A stretch of DNA of 64,000 nt from Pedobacter sp. PACM 27299 (GCF_001412655.1 NZ_CP012996.1:5766001-5830000), one strand, 5' to 3'. Shown: positions 39,873 through 49,019, numbered from the stretch's first letter. Program-made: numbers and translations. The notes: generated by a model not told the origin, from the letters alone.

Positions 39873-41852
39873 TTATTTTCTTTGAAACTCAGGTGAGCCA
39901 ATAATTACTCCAACTACCTGTGCTAACATTGCATTGTTATTTTTTTTATCTTCTTTTCTCTTGTCCGCAGTACTGGCTATCTTATCCTCAGTATTAGATG
40001 TTTTATCCCCATCATTCATTGTTTTATCTCCGAACGCTGCTGCTTTATCCGCAGCATTCGCGACTTTCATCGTCAGGGCAGGATCGTTGAGCATGGGTTG
40101 AAGCCTTTTGAATGTAGTTGTTAAATCACGTTCAGGCATCATGATCTTTCCATAAGTTAGCAATGCAGCTTGGGCACTTTCCGGCTCATGAAAATCATTT
40201 AATCTGGCCAGGTTAATACTGACCCCAGGAATACGCTGTGCGGCAATCGCGAGTCCGAAGTTCATTCTATTGAGCAAAGAACCCGTATTAATCCAATATT
40301 GTCCTTTATCTGGAAAGCCGGTAGGCGCCTGATAGTAATACATTTTTTGCCCCATTCTATTGACCCAGTTAAAGAGCTGGTATGGCTGTATAATGTTGGC
40401 ATCTAAAGCACGTACCGAACTAATTGTGAGTTCAAAGGGAGATTTTGTTTTTTCGCGAATGGCAGTGCTGCTCCAGAATTCGGGAGCGGAAACCATGGTC
40501 ATCATCACTTGCCGGATATCTCCTTTAGACTTGCTAAAAGTTTTTGCCATCTTATCAATCAAGCTTTGGGGAGGACTGTCATTTACAAATCTGGTGGCTA
40601 GTTTGGTGCTGATAAATTTAGCCGTTGCAGGATGATTCGCCAGTACATCAAATAGTTCAATTCCTTCTTCGTATCCGCCCCCTGCTGCGAAATGATGTCC
40701 TAATACTGTTTTCTCTTCATTATCGTGTCGGTTTGGAACAAACAGAAAGTCGCCGTCTTTTACAAAACCTCTCTTTTTCAGATTCTCTTCTCCTACCTGC
40801 TCAATGATCTTTTTCATTGCTGCACCATAACCTTCCTCGCCCATTGGCGCGATCGTCCAACCGGTAAGTACTCTTGCAGCCTGGGTTACGTCCGACTGTG
40901 TATAGCCTCCATCCACCCCCAAAGTATGGAGTTCCATGACTTCCCTTGCGTAGTTTTCATTGAGACCGCCAGATTTTCTTTTTACCGGAACAAGCTTCTT
41001 GTTATTTACATTGCTGATATTCCTATTGCTGTTGTCTCTATTATTATTTCTATTGTTGTTATTTCTGAACTGCCGGCCTTGGTTATTACTCATTCCCTGG
41101 CCTAGATCATCTTTTACCGGTGTTCCGGTACTGCTAAAATTATCCAGATAGATGAGCATAGCCGGAGATTTTGCGGTAGCCAGCAGTAAGTCTTCAAATT
41201 TCCCGGTTACATTAGGACGGATGATATCCCTTTCGTAGGCTGGAACGAATGCTGCACATTGATTTTTTGTAAGGGAAACATTGAAATGATTGAACCAGAA
41301 ATCGGTGAGCAGTTCTCTTAGCTGGTTATTCGTATAAGCTGCTCTTAGTACCTTTTGATTGATGAACTGCCTTAATAATTCTTGTTCCGGTTTGTATCCT
41401 TTTTGTTCCATATAAGCACGGATCTGCGCCCGATACTCTGGTTTATCTGCTTTATTTACGGAATCTTTATTTATAAAACCATCCTGAATGGCTAGTCGTA
41501 ATACGCGGTTTGCTCTTGGATATTTATTTTCGACCTCAGTATTACTCAGGCGGATATCGTCATACTTACTCAACAACAAATTCAATGAATCATCTGGTAA
41601 ATCTCCATCAAGCTGTTGCTGAAACCAGCGTTCCAGCCCCATCTTCATGACGGCATCCACTTCTCCATCTTTTGCACCATAGGTAAATCTGCTCAATAAA
41701 TGTGCTGCTGCCTGACGTTCGGTTAAGCCTGCCTGTCGATAAGGAAAAGCTGTTTTATACCGTTCTGACTGTCCATTTCTAAAGGAACTAAAAATTATAG
41801 TGAAGAATAGCAGCCCTATAAATGAGTAAATAACCTTTACCGGAGTTTTCAT
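39873..41852 (-). CDS. DUF1800 domain protein with low-complexity insertions
   Basis: 659 residues. N-terminal hydrophobic signal or anchor (about 7-24). DUF1800 landmarks: AAHLLSRFTYGAKDGEVDAV, LLTDFWFNHFNVSL, NENYAREVMELHTLGVDGGYTQ, DVTQAARVLTGWTI, ATRFVNDSPPQ and WINTGSLLNRMNF. An Asn/Arg-rich insertion follows MSNNQG, and the C-terminal part has five seven-residue units beginning DK (codon repeat 39961-40065). Partner of the DUF1501 protein; the pair is exported, with no proven biochemical role. Confidence 0.92.
   Translation of the reverse strand: MKTPVKVIYSFIGLLFFTIIFSSFRNGQSERYKTAFPYRQAGLTERQAAAHLLSRFTYGAKDGEVDAVMKMGLERWFQQQLDGDLPDDSLNLLLSKYDDIRLSNTEVENKYPRANRVLRLAIQDGFINKDSVNKADKPEYRAQIRAYMEQKGYKPEQELLRQFINQKVLRAAYTNNQLRELLTDFWFNHFNVSLTKNQCAAFVPAYERDIIRPNVTGKFEDLLLATAKSPAMLIYLDNFSSTGTPVKDDLGQGMSNNQGRQFRNNNNRNNNRDNSNRNISNVNNKKLVPVKRKSGGLNENYAREVMELHTLGVDGGYTQSDVTQAARVLTGWTIAPMGEEGYGAAMKKIIEQVGEENLKKRGFVKDGDFLFVPNRHDNEEKTVLGHHFAAGGGYEEGIELFDVLANHPATAKFISTKLATRFVNDSPPQSLIDKMAKTFSKSKGDIRQVMMTMVSAPEFWSSTAIREKTKSPFELTISSVRALDANIIQPYQLFNWVNRMGQKMYYYQAPTGFPDKGQYWINTGSLLNRMNFGLAIAAQRIPGVSINLARLNDFHEPESAQAALLTYGKIMMPERDLTTTFKRLQPMLNDPALTMKVANAADKAAAFGDKTMNDGDKTSNTEDKIASTADKRKEDKKNNNAMLAQVVGVIIGSPEFQRK
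39961..40065 (-). repeat. 21-bp coding repeat in the DUF1800 gene, five copies
   Basis: Five 21-base units each opening with TTATCC or a near variant at 39961, 39982, 40003, 40024 and 40045. On the coding strand they give DKxxxxx heptads (DKAAAFG, DKTMNDG, DKTSNTE, DKIASTA and a variant). Confidence 0.75.
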
Positions 41853-41976
41853 ATTGTTGGTTTTTTGAGGTATACTACTTATGACCAGCAGAATAGAAAA
41901 AAGATTAATGCTTTTTTAAATATAACAAAAACCGACCCGAACATTTCCTCGTATCTGCCCATACAAAACTACTATC

Positions 41977-42522
41977 ATGAAAAAAACATTCTTTACCGTA
42001 ATTGCCCTAGTAGCTATGGCATTCACAACACAAGCTCAGAAAAATCCAATGGTTGGTGGCGCAGCGATGTATGCCAATAAAGACATTGTTGATAATGCTG
42101 TAAATTCCAAAGACCATACTACTCTTGTTGCAGCAGTAAAAGCTGCAGGGCTGGTAGAAACATTAAAATCAGCAGGGCCATTCACTGTATTTGCACCTAC
42201 CAATGAAGCATTTGAAAAACTTCCAGCCGGAACGGTGGAAACACTTTTAAAACCAGAAAACAAAGCCATGTTAACTAAAATCCTGACTTACCATGTAGTT
42301 GCGGGAAAAATGACAGCTGCAGACATTGCAAAAGCCATTAAAGCTGGAAAAGGTAAAGCAGAGCTGACTACCGTTAGCGGTGGAAAATTATGGGCATGGA
42401 TGGAAGGAAACAAATTGGTATTGAAAGATGAAAAAGGCGGTATGTCTACGGTAACCATCGCCAATGTGATGCAAAAAAATGGTGTGATCCATGTTATTGA
42501 CACCGTTTTAATGCCTGAATAA
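41977..42522 (+). CDS. Fasciclin (FAS1) domain secreted protein
   Basis: 181 residues. Signal peptide [20 protein letters not shown], then a single FAS1 domain with [57 protein letters not shown] and [11 protein letters not shown], all in the standard order. FAS1 proteins act in adhesion or at the cell surface, here probably periplasmic or secreted. Single gene with its own terminator. Between its stop and the next gene lie 392 bases, described under the hairpin and shared 14-mer. Confidence 0.95.
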   Translation: MKKTFFTVIALVAMAFTTQAQKNPMVGGAAMYANKDIVDNAVNSKDHTTLVAAVKAAGLVETLKSAGPFTVFAPTNEAFEKLPAGTVETLLKPENKAMLTKILTYHVVAGKMTAADIAKAIKAGKGKAELTTVSGGKLWAWMEGNKLVLKDEKGGMSTVTIANVMQKNGVIHVIDTVLMPE

Positions 42523-42583
42523 AAACATTAAAAGAAAAGCCCAAAGGAAAAGGAAAGATATAGAAAAGGTAGAGTAAGGCTTT

Positions 42584-42617
42584 AACAGGCAGTTCAAATT
42601 GAGCTGCCTGTTTTTTT
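42584..42617 (+). terminator. Terminator of the fasciclin gene
   Basis: AACAGGCAG paired with CTGCCTGTT, plus inner pairs to a five-base loop, followed by a run of seven T. About 60 bases after the stop codon. Confidence 0.88.
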
Positions 42618-42695
42618 ATACCCTTATTCCTATTCTTCGCTCCATCTCTATACAACTGCCCCGGTTCCCAAATTTCGAACCTTCATTATTCATCA

Positions 42696-42776
42696 GAAAA
42701 ATTGATCCTGTTCGAAGACCTGCAAATGTTTTCCTCTTCGGAAAAGATTTGAGTCTGAGCACAGGATCAATTTTTC
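42696..42776. repeat. Long structured hairpin
   Basis: Outer arms of 16 perfect pairs (42696-42711 with 42761-42776), then AGAC pairing with GTCT, then an inner stem (AAATGTTTTCC with GGAAAAGATTT, one mismatch) closed by TCTTC. The whole 81-base element folds on itself in three stacked stems. Confidence 0.75.
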
Positions 42777-42818
42777 CCTTTTGTCAGAAGATTTTAATTT
42801 GTCACCTCTCCACATTAA

Positions 42819-42832
42819 CAAACTTTTACCTT
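42819..42832 (+). promoter_or_regulatory. Shared 14-mer with -7-like box before the first JmjC gene
   Basis: CAAACTTTTACCTT, followed by TC, so the TACCTTTC within is one mismatch from TAnnTTTG. The same 14 bases occur at 45002-45015 before the VWA gene. Confidence 0.35.
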
Positions 42833-42914
42833 TCTATTATGTTTACCTACGAAATACACGAAGCATGACCAGGGCATGTTCCCATGCACCATCTGCTTTA
42901 TAAAAACCTCACAG

Positions 42915-43796
42915 ATGAAGTTCGAACTTACCCCAATTGACGTTGTCCAGAACATCGAAAAAGAAGATTTTGAGAAAAACTATCTAAGCGCCCGTCGCCC
43001 GCTCATCATAAAAAACATGTCCAAAAACTGGCCTGCTTATGAAAAGTGGACTCTCGACTATATGAAAACCGTAGTTGGCGATAAAACTGTCCCACTCTAC
43101 GACAGTTCCAAAGCGGATCCTTCCAAGCCAATCAATGCTTCGGCAGCAGAGATGAAGTTTGCAGATTATGTAGACCTGATTAAAAATACCCCTACCGACC
43201 TTCGCATTTTCCTTTTCGACCCTATCAAACAGGCTCCAAAACTATTAGAAGACTACCGGGCACCGAAAGAACTAATGGGTGGCTTTTTAGACAGTTATCC
43301 GAATATGTTTTTCGGTGGAAAGGGTTCTGTTACCTTTTTACATTACGACATTGACCTTGCACACATCTTCCACACTCATTTTGGCGGAAGAAAGCATGTG
43401 ATACTATTTGAAAACAAATGGAAAGAGCGCCTGTATCAAATCCCTTATGCGACTTATGCATTAGAAGATTACGATGTAGAAAAACCGGATTTCGATCAAT
43501 TTCCAGCTCTAAAAGGAGTAAAAGGAATTGAAGCTTACCTGGAGCATGGCGACACCTTATTTATGCCTACCGGTTACTGGCACTGGATGAAATACCTGAA
43601 TGGTTCTTTTTCCATCAGTTTGCGGGCATGGGATAAATCTCTCGCCGTAAAAGCCAAAAGCTTGTATAACCTGACGATCCAACGCAAATTCGATGATTTT
43701 ATGAAGGCCAATTTTAGAGAAAAGTACATGGCATGGAAGGAAAGACTCGCTATTAGAAGAGCGAATAAGGCGCTTGCGGATCAGAAGCCAAGATAA
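42915..43796 (+). CDS. Cupin-like JmjC-type Fe(II)/2-oxoglutarate oxygenase, copy 1
   Basis: 293 residues from the ATG at 42915. Metal-binding triad as in JmjC/FIH-type enzymes: His143 and Asp145 in FLHYDID, His223 in GYWHW. Other blocks are RRPLIIKNMSKNWPAYEKW at the start, MFFGGKGSVTFLHYDIDL, GRKHVILFENKWKERLY and HGDTLFMPTGYWHW. Such proteins hydroxylate proteins or small molecules; substrate unknown. Copy 2 follows with exactly the same length and register. Confidence 0.9.
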   Translation: MKFELTPIDVVQNIEKEDFEKNYLSARRPLIIKNMSKNWPAYEKWTLDYMKTVVGDKTVPLYDSSKADPSKPINASAAEMKFADYVDLIKNTPTDLRIFLFDPIKQAPKLLEDYRAPKELMGGFLDSYPNMFFGGKGSVTFLHYDIDLAHIFHTHFGGRKHVILFENKWKERLYQIPYATYALEDYDVEKPDFDQFPALKGVKGIEAYLEHGDTLFMPTGYWHWMKYLNGSFSISLRAWDKSLAVKAKSLYNLTIQRKFDDFMKANFREKYMAWKERLAIRRANKALADQKPR

Positions 43797-43837
43797 TTTT
43801 ACGGTCAGCACTTTGCTCATTCACAGTCCGAGTCTTG

Positions 43838-43864
43838 ATGATTAAGTACTACAACCTTAATCAT
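43838..43864 (+). terminator. Small hairpin after the first JmjC gene
   Basis: ATGATTAAG paired with CTTAATCAT around a nine-base loop, 40 bases after the stop. No T-tract follows, so termination is uncertain. Confidence 0.35.
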
Positions 43865-43960
43865 TAACTGTCACAACCTTGATCGCCGGCAAAAATAATT
43901 ATTCTTAGATGGATAAATTTAGATTTTAATTTACACTTTTGTCCTTTAACCTTGATAATT

Positions 43961-44842
43961 ATGAGCTTTATATTGAAGCCGGTAGATACCGTTGAGAACA
44001 TTAGTCCTGAGGATTTCAAAAAGAATTATTTAGATCCGAGGCGTCCTTTAATTATAAAGGGATTGACTAAATCATGGCCAGCCAGAGAAAAATGGACGAC
44101 TGAATATTTAAAGGAAATTGCCGGCGACCTGAATGTCAGCTTGATGGACAATTCTAAAGCTGATCCCTCAAAGCCGATCAATGCCTCCGTAGCAGAAATG
44201 CGTTTTGGCGATTACCTGGACCTGATCAAAAGAGAACCTACTGAACTTCGCATATTTTTCTTTAACCTATTCAAGCATGTACCTAGCTTGATTAAAGACA
44301 TTGTATTGCCAAAAGATCTGATGGGTGGCTTCATCGAAAGCATGCCTGCTATGTTTTTTGGTGGCTCAAATTCGGTTACTTTCTTACACTACGACATTGA
44401 TTTACCTCACCTTTTCCATACCCATTTTGGTGGAAGAAAACACATCATTTTGTTTGACAACAAATGGAAGAAAAGGTTATACTGTATTCCTAATGCCACT
44501 TATGCTTTAGAGGATTATGATGTTGCCAACCCTGATTTCGAAAAATTCCCGGCTTTAAAAGGTGTGGAAGGTTATGAAGTGTTCCTGGAACATGGCGACA
44601 CTTTATTTATGCCTACCGGAATGTGGCACTGGATGAAATACCTGGACGGTTCTTTCTCTTTAAGTTTAAGAGCATGGGATGCTTCCATCACCAGAAAAGC
44701 ACAAAGTGTATTTAATTTAGCCATAAAAGGCGGATTAGATAGCGTGTTGAAAATGGCTTTTAAAGCTCCTTATGCAAAATATAGAGAAAAAGTTGCAGTA
44801 AAAAGAGCAGAACGTGCACTTGCAAATGGCTCTCCAAAATAG
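43961..44842 (+). CDS. Cupin-like JmjC-type Fe(II)/2-oxoglutarate oxygenase, copy 2
   Basis: 293 residues from the ATG at 43961; the three codons before it in the open frame are ignored. Colinear with copy 1 without gaps: His143, Asp145 and His223 are in the same places, and RRPLIIKG, SKADPSKPINAS, HYDIDL, FHTHFGGRKH and HGDTLFMPTGMWHW are kept. Differences cluster in the middle (residues about 100-120) and the C-terminal helix. A tandem duplication with divergence. A 164-base gap separates the two, so each may have its own promoter (a CACTTTTG box lies 19 bases before this ATG). Confidence 0.9.
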   Translation: MSFILKPVDTVENISPEDFKKNYLDPRRPLIIKGLTKSWPAREKWTTEYLKEIAGDLNVSLMDNSKADPSKPINASVAEMRFGDYLDLIKREPTELRIFFFNLFKHVPSLIKDIVLPKDLMGGFIESMPAMFFGGSNSVTFLHYDIDLPHLFHTHFGGRKHIILFDNKWKKRLYCIPNATYALEDYDVANPDFEKFPALKGVEGYEVFLEHGDTLFMPTGMWHWMKYLDGSFSLSLRAWDASITRKAQSVFNLAIKGGLDSVLKMAFKAPYAKYREKVAVKRAERALANGSPK

Positions 44843-44851
44843 TTGTTTTTT

Positions 44852-44893
44852 TTTAAATCAGGGTATGCCTCGTTTTTCATACCCTGATTTAAA
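44852..44893 (+). terminator. Inverted repeat after the JmjC pair
   Basis: 16 perfect pairs (TTTAAATCAGGGTATG with CATACCCTGATTTAAA) around a ten-base loop, nine bases after the stop. A T-tract precedes rather than follows it on the plus strand, so it may block elongation by structure alone. Confidence 0.6.
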
Positions 44894-45001
44894 TCAGCGA
44901 TACTCAGGCGCCTAAATAAAGCTTCCAGCTATTTTTAGCTGCCAATCCGACCCATTTTTCTGTCCGGGTATTTTTACAACTGGATAACATTACTCCCTTT
45001 T

Positions 45002-45015
45002 CAAACTTTTACCTT
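45002..45015 (+). promoter_or_regulatory. Shared 14-mer with -7-like box before the VWA gene
   Basis: CAAACTTTTACCTT identical to 42819-42832; continues to TACCTTCG, one mismatch from TAnnTTTG, 22 bases before the ATG at 45040. Confidence 0.35.
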
Positions 45016-45039
45016 CGATATTCCGTTTATAACGAATAT

Positions 45040-46137
45040 ATGAGAGGTTTCCATTTTTCTAATTTCCAGCCAGATGACTTACCGAAAGGTGGTTTCGATG
45101 AATTGCTGAAGCTCTTCACTCAGCTGCTCAATTATACTGCCGGTGATGCGGGAGAAACATTGGCCTGGATGAATGAGCTGGACAAGAAATACAAGTTCAC
45201 CAACAACGATTATGGGATGGGTAACTTCATTGACGACCTTAAAGAAAAAGGTTACATCAAGGAGAATCCTGCAAACGGTGAGATGAACATTACCGCAAAG
45301 ACGGAGCAAACAATTCGTCAATCGGCATTAGAGGAAATCTTCGGCAAGCTTAAAAAAGCAGGCCGTGGAAACCATAACACCAATATTTCTGGAATTGGCG
45401 AAGAGAAAAATGCCGATAGAAGGGAATACAGTTTTGGCGACCCTCTGGATCAGATTGACATGACTGCCTCCATTCACAATGCACAGATTAACCATGGTAT
45501 CGGCAATTTCACCCTGACCGAGCGCGATCTGGAAGTAGAAGAAAAGGACTATAAAACCCTAACCTCTACCGTGCTGATGATCGACATTTCTCATTCCATG
45601 ATTCTTTATGGGGAGGACAGGATTACGCCAGCTAAAAAGGTGGCCATGGCCCTGGCAGAGCTGATTAGAACCAGATATCCAAAAGATACACTGGATATTG
45701 TGGTTTTTGGAAATGATGCCTGGCCGATTACCATTAAAGACCTGCCCTACTTACAGGTAGGCCCCTATCACACCAATACTTTTGCCGGGTTGGAACTCGC
45801 GGCAGATCTTTTAAGACGCCGCAAAACCCATAATAAGCAGATTTTCATGATCACCGATGGTAAGCCTACCTGTCTGAAAGAAAATGGCGCTTATTATAAA
45901 AACAGCATGGGTTTAGACAGAAAAGTGGTCAATAAAACATTAAATATGGCTGCACAGTGTAAACGATTAAATATTCCGATCACCACCTTTATGATTGCAC
46001 AGGATCCTTATCTACAGCAATTTGTCAGGGAGTTTACCCAAATTAACGGAGGCAGGGCCTTCTATAGCTCGCTGAACGGATTGGGAGAATACATCTTTGA
46101 AGATTACATTAAAAACAGAAGAAAAACGGTTCGATAA
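45040..46137 (+). CDS. VWA domain protein of a MoxR/VWA-type pair
   Basis: 365 residues. The C-terminal half is a von Willebrand A domain with the metal-site motif DISHS (residues 182-186), a TF-type threonine region (NTFAGLELAADLLRRR) and ITDGKP. The N-terminal half is helical and charged (NFQPDDLPKGGFDELLKLFT). No signal peptide, so it is cytoplasmic. Pairs of this kind with an AAA protein act as chaperone-like complexes (RavA-ViaA, MoxR systems); the client is unknown. The AAA partner begins 49 bases later. Confidence 0.88.
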   Translation: MRGFHFSNFQPDDLPKGGFDELLKLFTQLLNYTAGDAGETLAWMNELDKKYKFTNNDYGMGNFIDDLKEKGYIKENPANGEMNITAKTEQTIRQSALEEIFGKLKKAGRGNHNTNISGIGEEKNADRREYSFGDPLDQIDMTASIHNAQINHGIGNFTLTERDLEVEEKDYKTLTSTVLMIDISHSMILYGEDRITPAKKVAMALAELIRTRYPKDTLDIVVFGNDAWPITIKDLPYLQVGPYHTNTFAGLELAADLLRRRKTHNKQIFMITDGKPTCLKENGAYYKNSMGLDRKVVNKTLNMAAQCKRLNIPITTFMIAQDPYLQQFVREFTQINGGRAFYSSLNGLGEYIFEDYIKNRRKTVR

Positions 46138-46186
46138 TCCCTAATACAATACTACACACGAAAAACATCATACCAAAGACATCATA

Positions 46187-47686
46187 ATGGATCACATCAC
46201 TATAAAAACCCTTGGCCAATTAAAGGCCTCCAATTATAAGTCGCTTGCCGTAAAAGACGAGCTCCGTAAAAATCTGATCACACAGCTTCAAAGCAATGAG
46301 GCCGGTTTTGAAGGAATTTTAGGCTATGACGAAACCGTAATGCCGGAACTTCAAACTGCCATTTTATCCAGACATAATATTTTGCTATTGGGTTTAAGAG
46401 GCCAGGCAAAAACCAGAATTGCCAGATTGATGGTCAATTTATTGGATGAATATATTCCGTATGTTGCCGGAAGCGAGATTTTTGACGATCCACTCCAACC
46501 TATTTCATGGTATGCAAAACATGAGATCAGTATTCATGGAGATGATACGCCGATCAGCTGGCAGCACCGAAGCGAACGTTACACGGAAAAACTAGCGACG
46601 CCAGATGTGACCGTTGCCGATTTAATCGGGGATGTGGATCCGATCAAAGCCGCGACTTTGAAACTGACTTACAATGACGAAAGGGTAATTCACTTCGGAT
46701 TGATTCCAAGGGCACACCGCAGTATTTTTGTCATCAATGAACTCCCGGATTTACAAGCCAGGATTCAGGTGGCTTTGTTTAATATGCTGCAGGAAAAAGA
46801 TATTCAGATCAGGGGCTTTAAATTGAGATTACCACTGGATGTGCAGTTCGTATTTACCGCCAATCCGGAAGATTATACCAATAGAGGGTCTATTGTGACA
46901 CCTTTAAAAGATCGTATTGAAAGTCAGATTTTAACCCATTACCCAAAAACAATTGCCATTTCCAGGGAGATTACCGCTCAGGAAGCGAAAATCACCACTG
47001 CACAAAAAGAAAGTGTAGAAGCTGATGGTTTGGTTAAAGACCTGGTAGAACAAGTGGCTTTTGAGGCTAGACAAAGTGAATTTATCGATCAGAAATCCGG
47101 TGTTTCTGCCAGGTTAACCATCTCTGCTTATGAAAACCTGATCAGCACTGCTGAAAGAAGGATGCTCATCAATAAGGAAAAAAACACTTTTGTAAGGTTG
47201 TCAGATTTAACAGGAATTACCCCTGCCATTACTGGAAAAATTGAGTTGGTTTATGAGGGAGAGCTGGAAGGCCCGGCAAAAGTAGCCCATACATTGATCG
47301 GAAAGGCCATCAAATCTCTGTTTAACCGCTACTTCCCGGATCCTGAGAAAGCGAAGAAAAGCAAGTCTGCGAACCCATATTTCCGCATTACTGAGTGGTT
47401 TACAGAAGGGAATACTTTAGATATTTCCGATCAGTTAACTTTTGCTAAATACAAAAAGGAATTGATGCAGGTGGATGGATTAACTGAGCTGGTAAAACAG
47501 TTCCACCCGAAATTGAGCGCGAATCAAACTTTGCTGATGATGGAATTTGTGCTGCATGGTTTGGCAGAATATTCGCAGCTAAACAAGAAATACCTGCAAA
47601 GTGGGTTTGGATTCTCTGACATGTTCGACAGCCTGTTCAATACCAGTCCGGATGAGGAGGATGAAGATGACATGGACTTCAGATAA
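46187..47686 (+). CDS. AAA ATPase, magnesium-chelatase-like (partner of VWA)
   Basis: 499 residues. The P-loop is GLRGQAKT (69-76), which has Ala where the usual GxxxxGKT has Gly. Other AAA features: DVDPIKAATLKLTY (insertion before Walker B), FVINELPDLQARIQVALFNMLQEKDIQIRGF (given here in part as FVINELPDLQARIQVALFNM), FTANPEDYTNRGSIVTPLKD (sensor 1) and the arginine sensor 2 in GVSARLTISAYEN. Ends with an acidic tail. Probably remodels proteins together with the VWA protein. Confidence 0.88.
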   Translation: MDHITIKTLGQLKASNYKSLAVKDELRKNLITQLQSNEAGFEGILGYDETVMPELQTAILSRHNILLLGLRGQAKTRIARLMVNLLDEYIPYVAGSEIFDDPLQPISWYAKHEISIHGDDTPISWQHRSERYTEKLATPDVTVADLIGDVDPIKAATLKLTYNDERVIHFGLIPRAHRSIFVINELPDLQARIQVALFNMLQEKDIQIRGFKLRLPLDVQFVFTANPEDYTNRGSIVTPLKDRIESQILTHYPKTIAISREITAQEAKITTAQKESVEADGLVKDLVEQVAFEARQSEFIDQKSGVSARLTISAYENLISTAERRMLINKEKNTFVRLSDLTGITPAITGKIELVYEGELEGPAKVAHTLIGKAIKSLFNRYFPDPEKAKKSKSANPYFRITEWFTEGNTLDISDQLTFAKYKKELMQVDGLTELVKQFHPKLSANQTLLMMEFVLHGLAEYSQLNKKYLQSGFGFSDMFDSLFNTSPDEEDEDDMDFR

Positions 47687-47722
47687 GCTTTTTTAAATTT
47701 CATTTTTTTATAATTACGCCAA

Positions 47723-49000
47723 ATGGGCCGATTACCCGTCTTTATATTTTTATCAGTCCTGCTGCTAGCATTCGACTACTACTGCTTTCGCGCGATTCTT
47801 AGTGTTTTCAAGAAATGGAAACCAGGAACACGAAAGTTGTTTACCATCCTTTGGTGGGGTTATACTTTTGTACTGCTGGTTGGAGTTTTCAGCACCTTCT
47901 ATGCGAACCTGTTTCTGAGCCTTAAATCAGTGATTCTGGTGGCTTATTTCTTAACTGTAGCCTGTAAGCTGGTTTTGCTTCCTTTCCTGGTTATAGACGA
48001 TTTCAGGAGGTTTATCATTAAGCTATCCCGGTCTTCGAAACCGAACACCGGGCCGGTTGCAGATCCTGTACTTCCAGAAACCATGACACAGGTGACGCCT
48101 GGAGAGCCGATCAGCCGTTCTTCTTTTCTCGTCAAAGCCGGACTGGTTACTGCTGCCATTCCACTTACTTCTTTAAGCTGGGGAATTGCCAGAGGTGCTT
48201 ATGATTATAAAGTAATCCGTAAGACCTTAGTCCTCCCTAACCTTCCTTCTTCCTTTGAGGGTATGAAATTAGGTCAGATTTCGGACATCCATTCCGGAAG
48301 TTTTTATAACCCCAGAGCTGTTTTAGGTGGCGTGGAAATGCTGCTGACAGAAAAACCGGATGTTATATTTTTTACCGGGGATCTGGTCAACGATTTGGCG
48401 ACCGAAATGCGCGATTACCAGGATATTTTCAAGAAGGTGAAAGCACCATTGGGCGTGTATTCTGTATTAGGAAACCATGATTATGGGGAGTACCGCTTTG
48501 GAAAGGAACCTTCTGCGATCAAAACGAAGAACTTACAGGAGGTGATCAAAACGCATGGGCGGATGGGCTGGGACTTGCTCATGAACCAGCATAGACGCCT
48601 GAAAGTGAACGGGGAAGAGATTGGAATTTTAGGTATCGAAAACTGGGGAACCGGAAGATTCCCTAAATACGGCAGAATGGATCTGGCAACGAAAGACACG
48701 GATGACCTTCCTGTTAAATTACTATTGTCGCACGATCCGTCGCATTGGAGGGCAGAAGTATTACCCAAATACCCACAGATTGACGCGATGTTTAGCGGCC
48801 ATACCCATGGCATGCAATTCGGTGTAAGAACGGAAGATTTCCAATGGAGTCCCGTACAATATATCTATAATGAATGGGCAGGCTTATACCAGGAAAAGCA
48901 GCAGCAATTGTATGTAAATGTGGGATATGGCTTCCTGGGCTATCCTGGAAGGGTTGGAATTTTACCAGAAATCACGATATTTGAGTTGAAACGTGCTTAG
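47723..49000 (+). CDS. Membrane-anchored metallophosphoesterase
   Basis: 425 residues. Three or four hydrophobic helices in the first 110 residues, then a proline-rich linker and a metallophosphoesterase domain with the full set of metal motifs: ISDIHSG, GDLVND, GNHDYG, the LSHDPSHWR block and SGHTHG. Similar to YkuE-type enzymes that act at the membrane, possibly on lipid phosphates. The start ATG has TAATTACG four bases before it, a weak match to the -7 box pattern. UbiA-like gene follows by 19 bases. Confidence 0.93.
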   Translation: MGRLPVFIFLSVLLLAFDYYCFRAILSVFKKWKPGTRKLFTILWWGYTFVLLVGVFSTFYANLFLSLKSVILVAYFLTVACKLVLLPFLVIDDFRRFIIKLSRSSKPNTGPVADPVLPETMTQVTPGEPISRSSFLVKAGLVTAAIPLTSLSWGIARGAYDYKVIRKTLVLPNLPSSFEGMKLGQISDIHSGSFYNPRAVLGGVEMLLTEKPDVIFFTGDLVNDLATEMRDYQDIFKKVKAPLGVYSVLGNHDYGEYRFGKEPSAIKTKNLQEVIKTHGRMGWDLLMNQHRRLKVNGEEIGILGIENWGTGRFPKYGRMDLATKDTDDLPVKLLLSHDPSHWRAEVLPKYPQIDAMFSGHTHGMQFGVRTEDFQWSPVQYIYNEWAGLYQEKQQQLYVNVGYGFLGYPGRVGILPEITIFELKRA

Positions 49001-49019
49001 CTAATTTGCATCTTCGGAC

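Larger units (their letters stand above)
42618..42914. other. Gene-free stretch before the JmjC genes
   Basis: An ORF of 89 codons crosses this stretch but runs through the long hairpin and has no protein-like features, so I do not call it. The region holds the hairpin 42696-42776, the 14-mer 42819-42832 with a TACCTTTC box and AT-rich sequence up to the JmjC start. Confidence 0.6.

Noticed and set aside
42599..42868. 89-codon open frame before the first JmjC gene
   Set aside because: It runs through the terminator and the long hairpin, starts without a plausible N-terminus and shows no domain or signal peptide.
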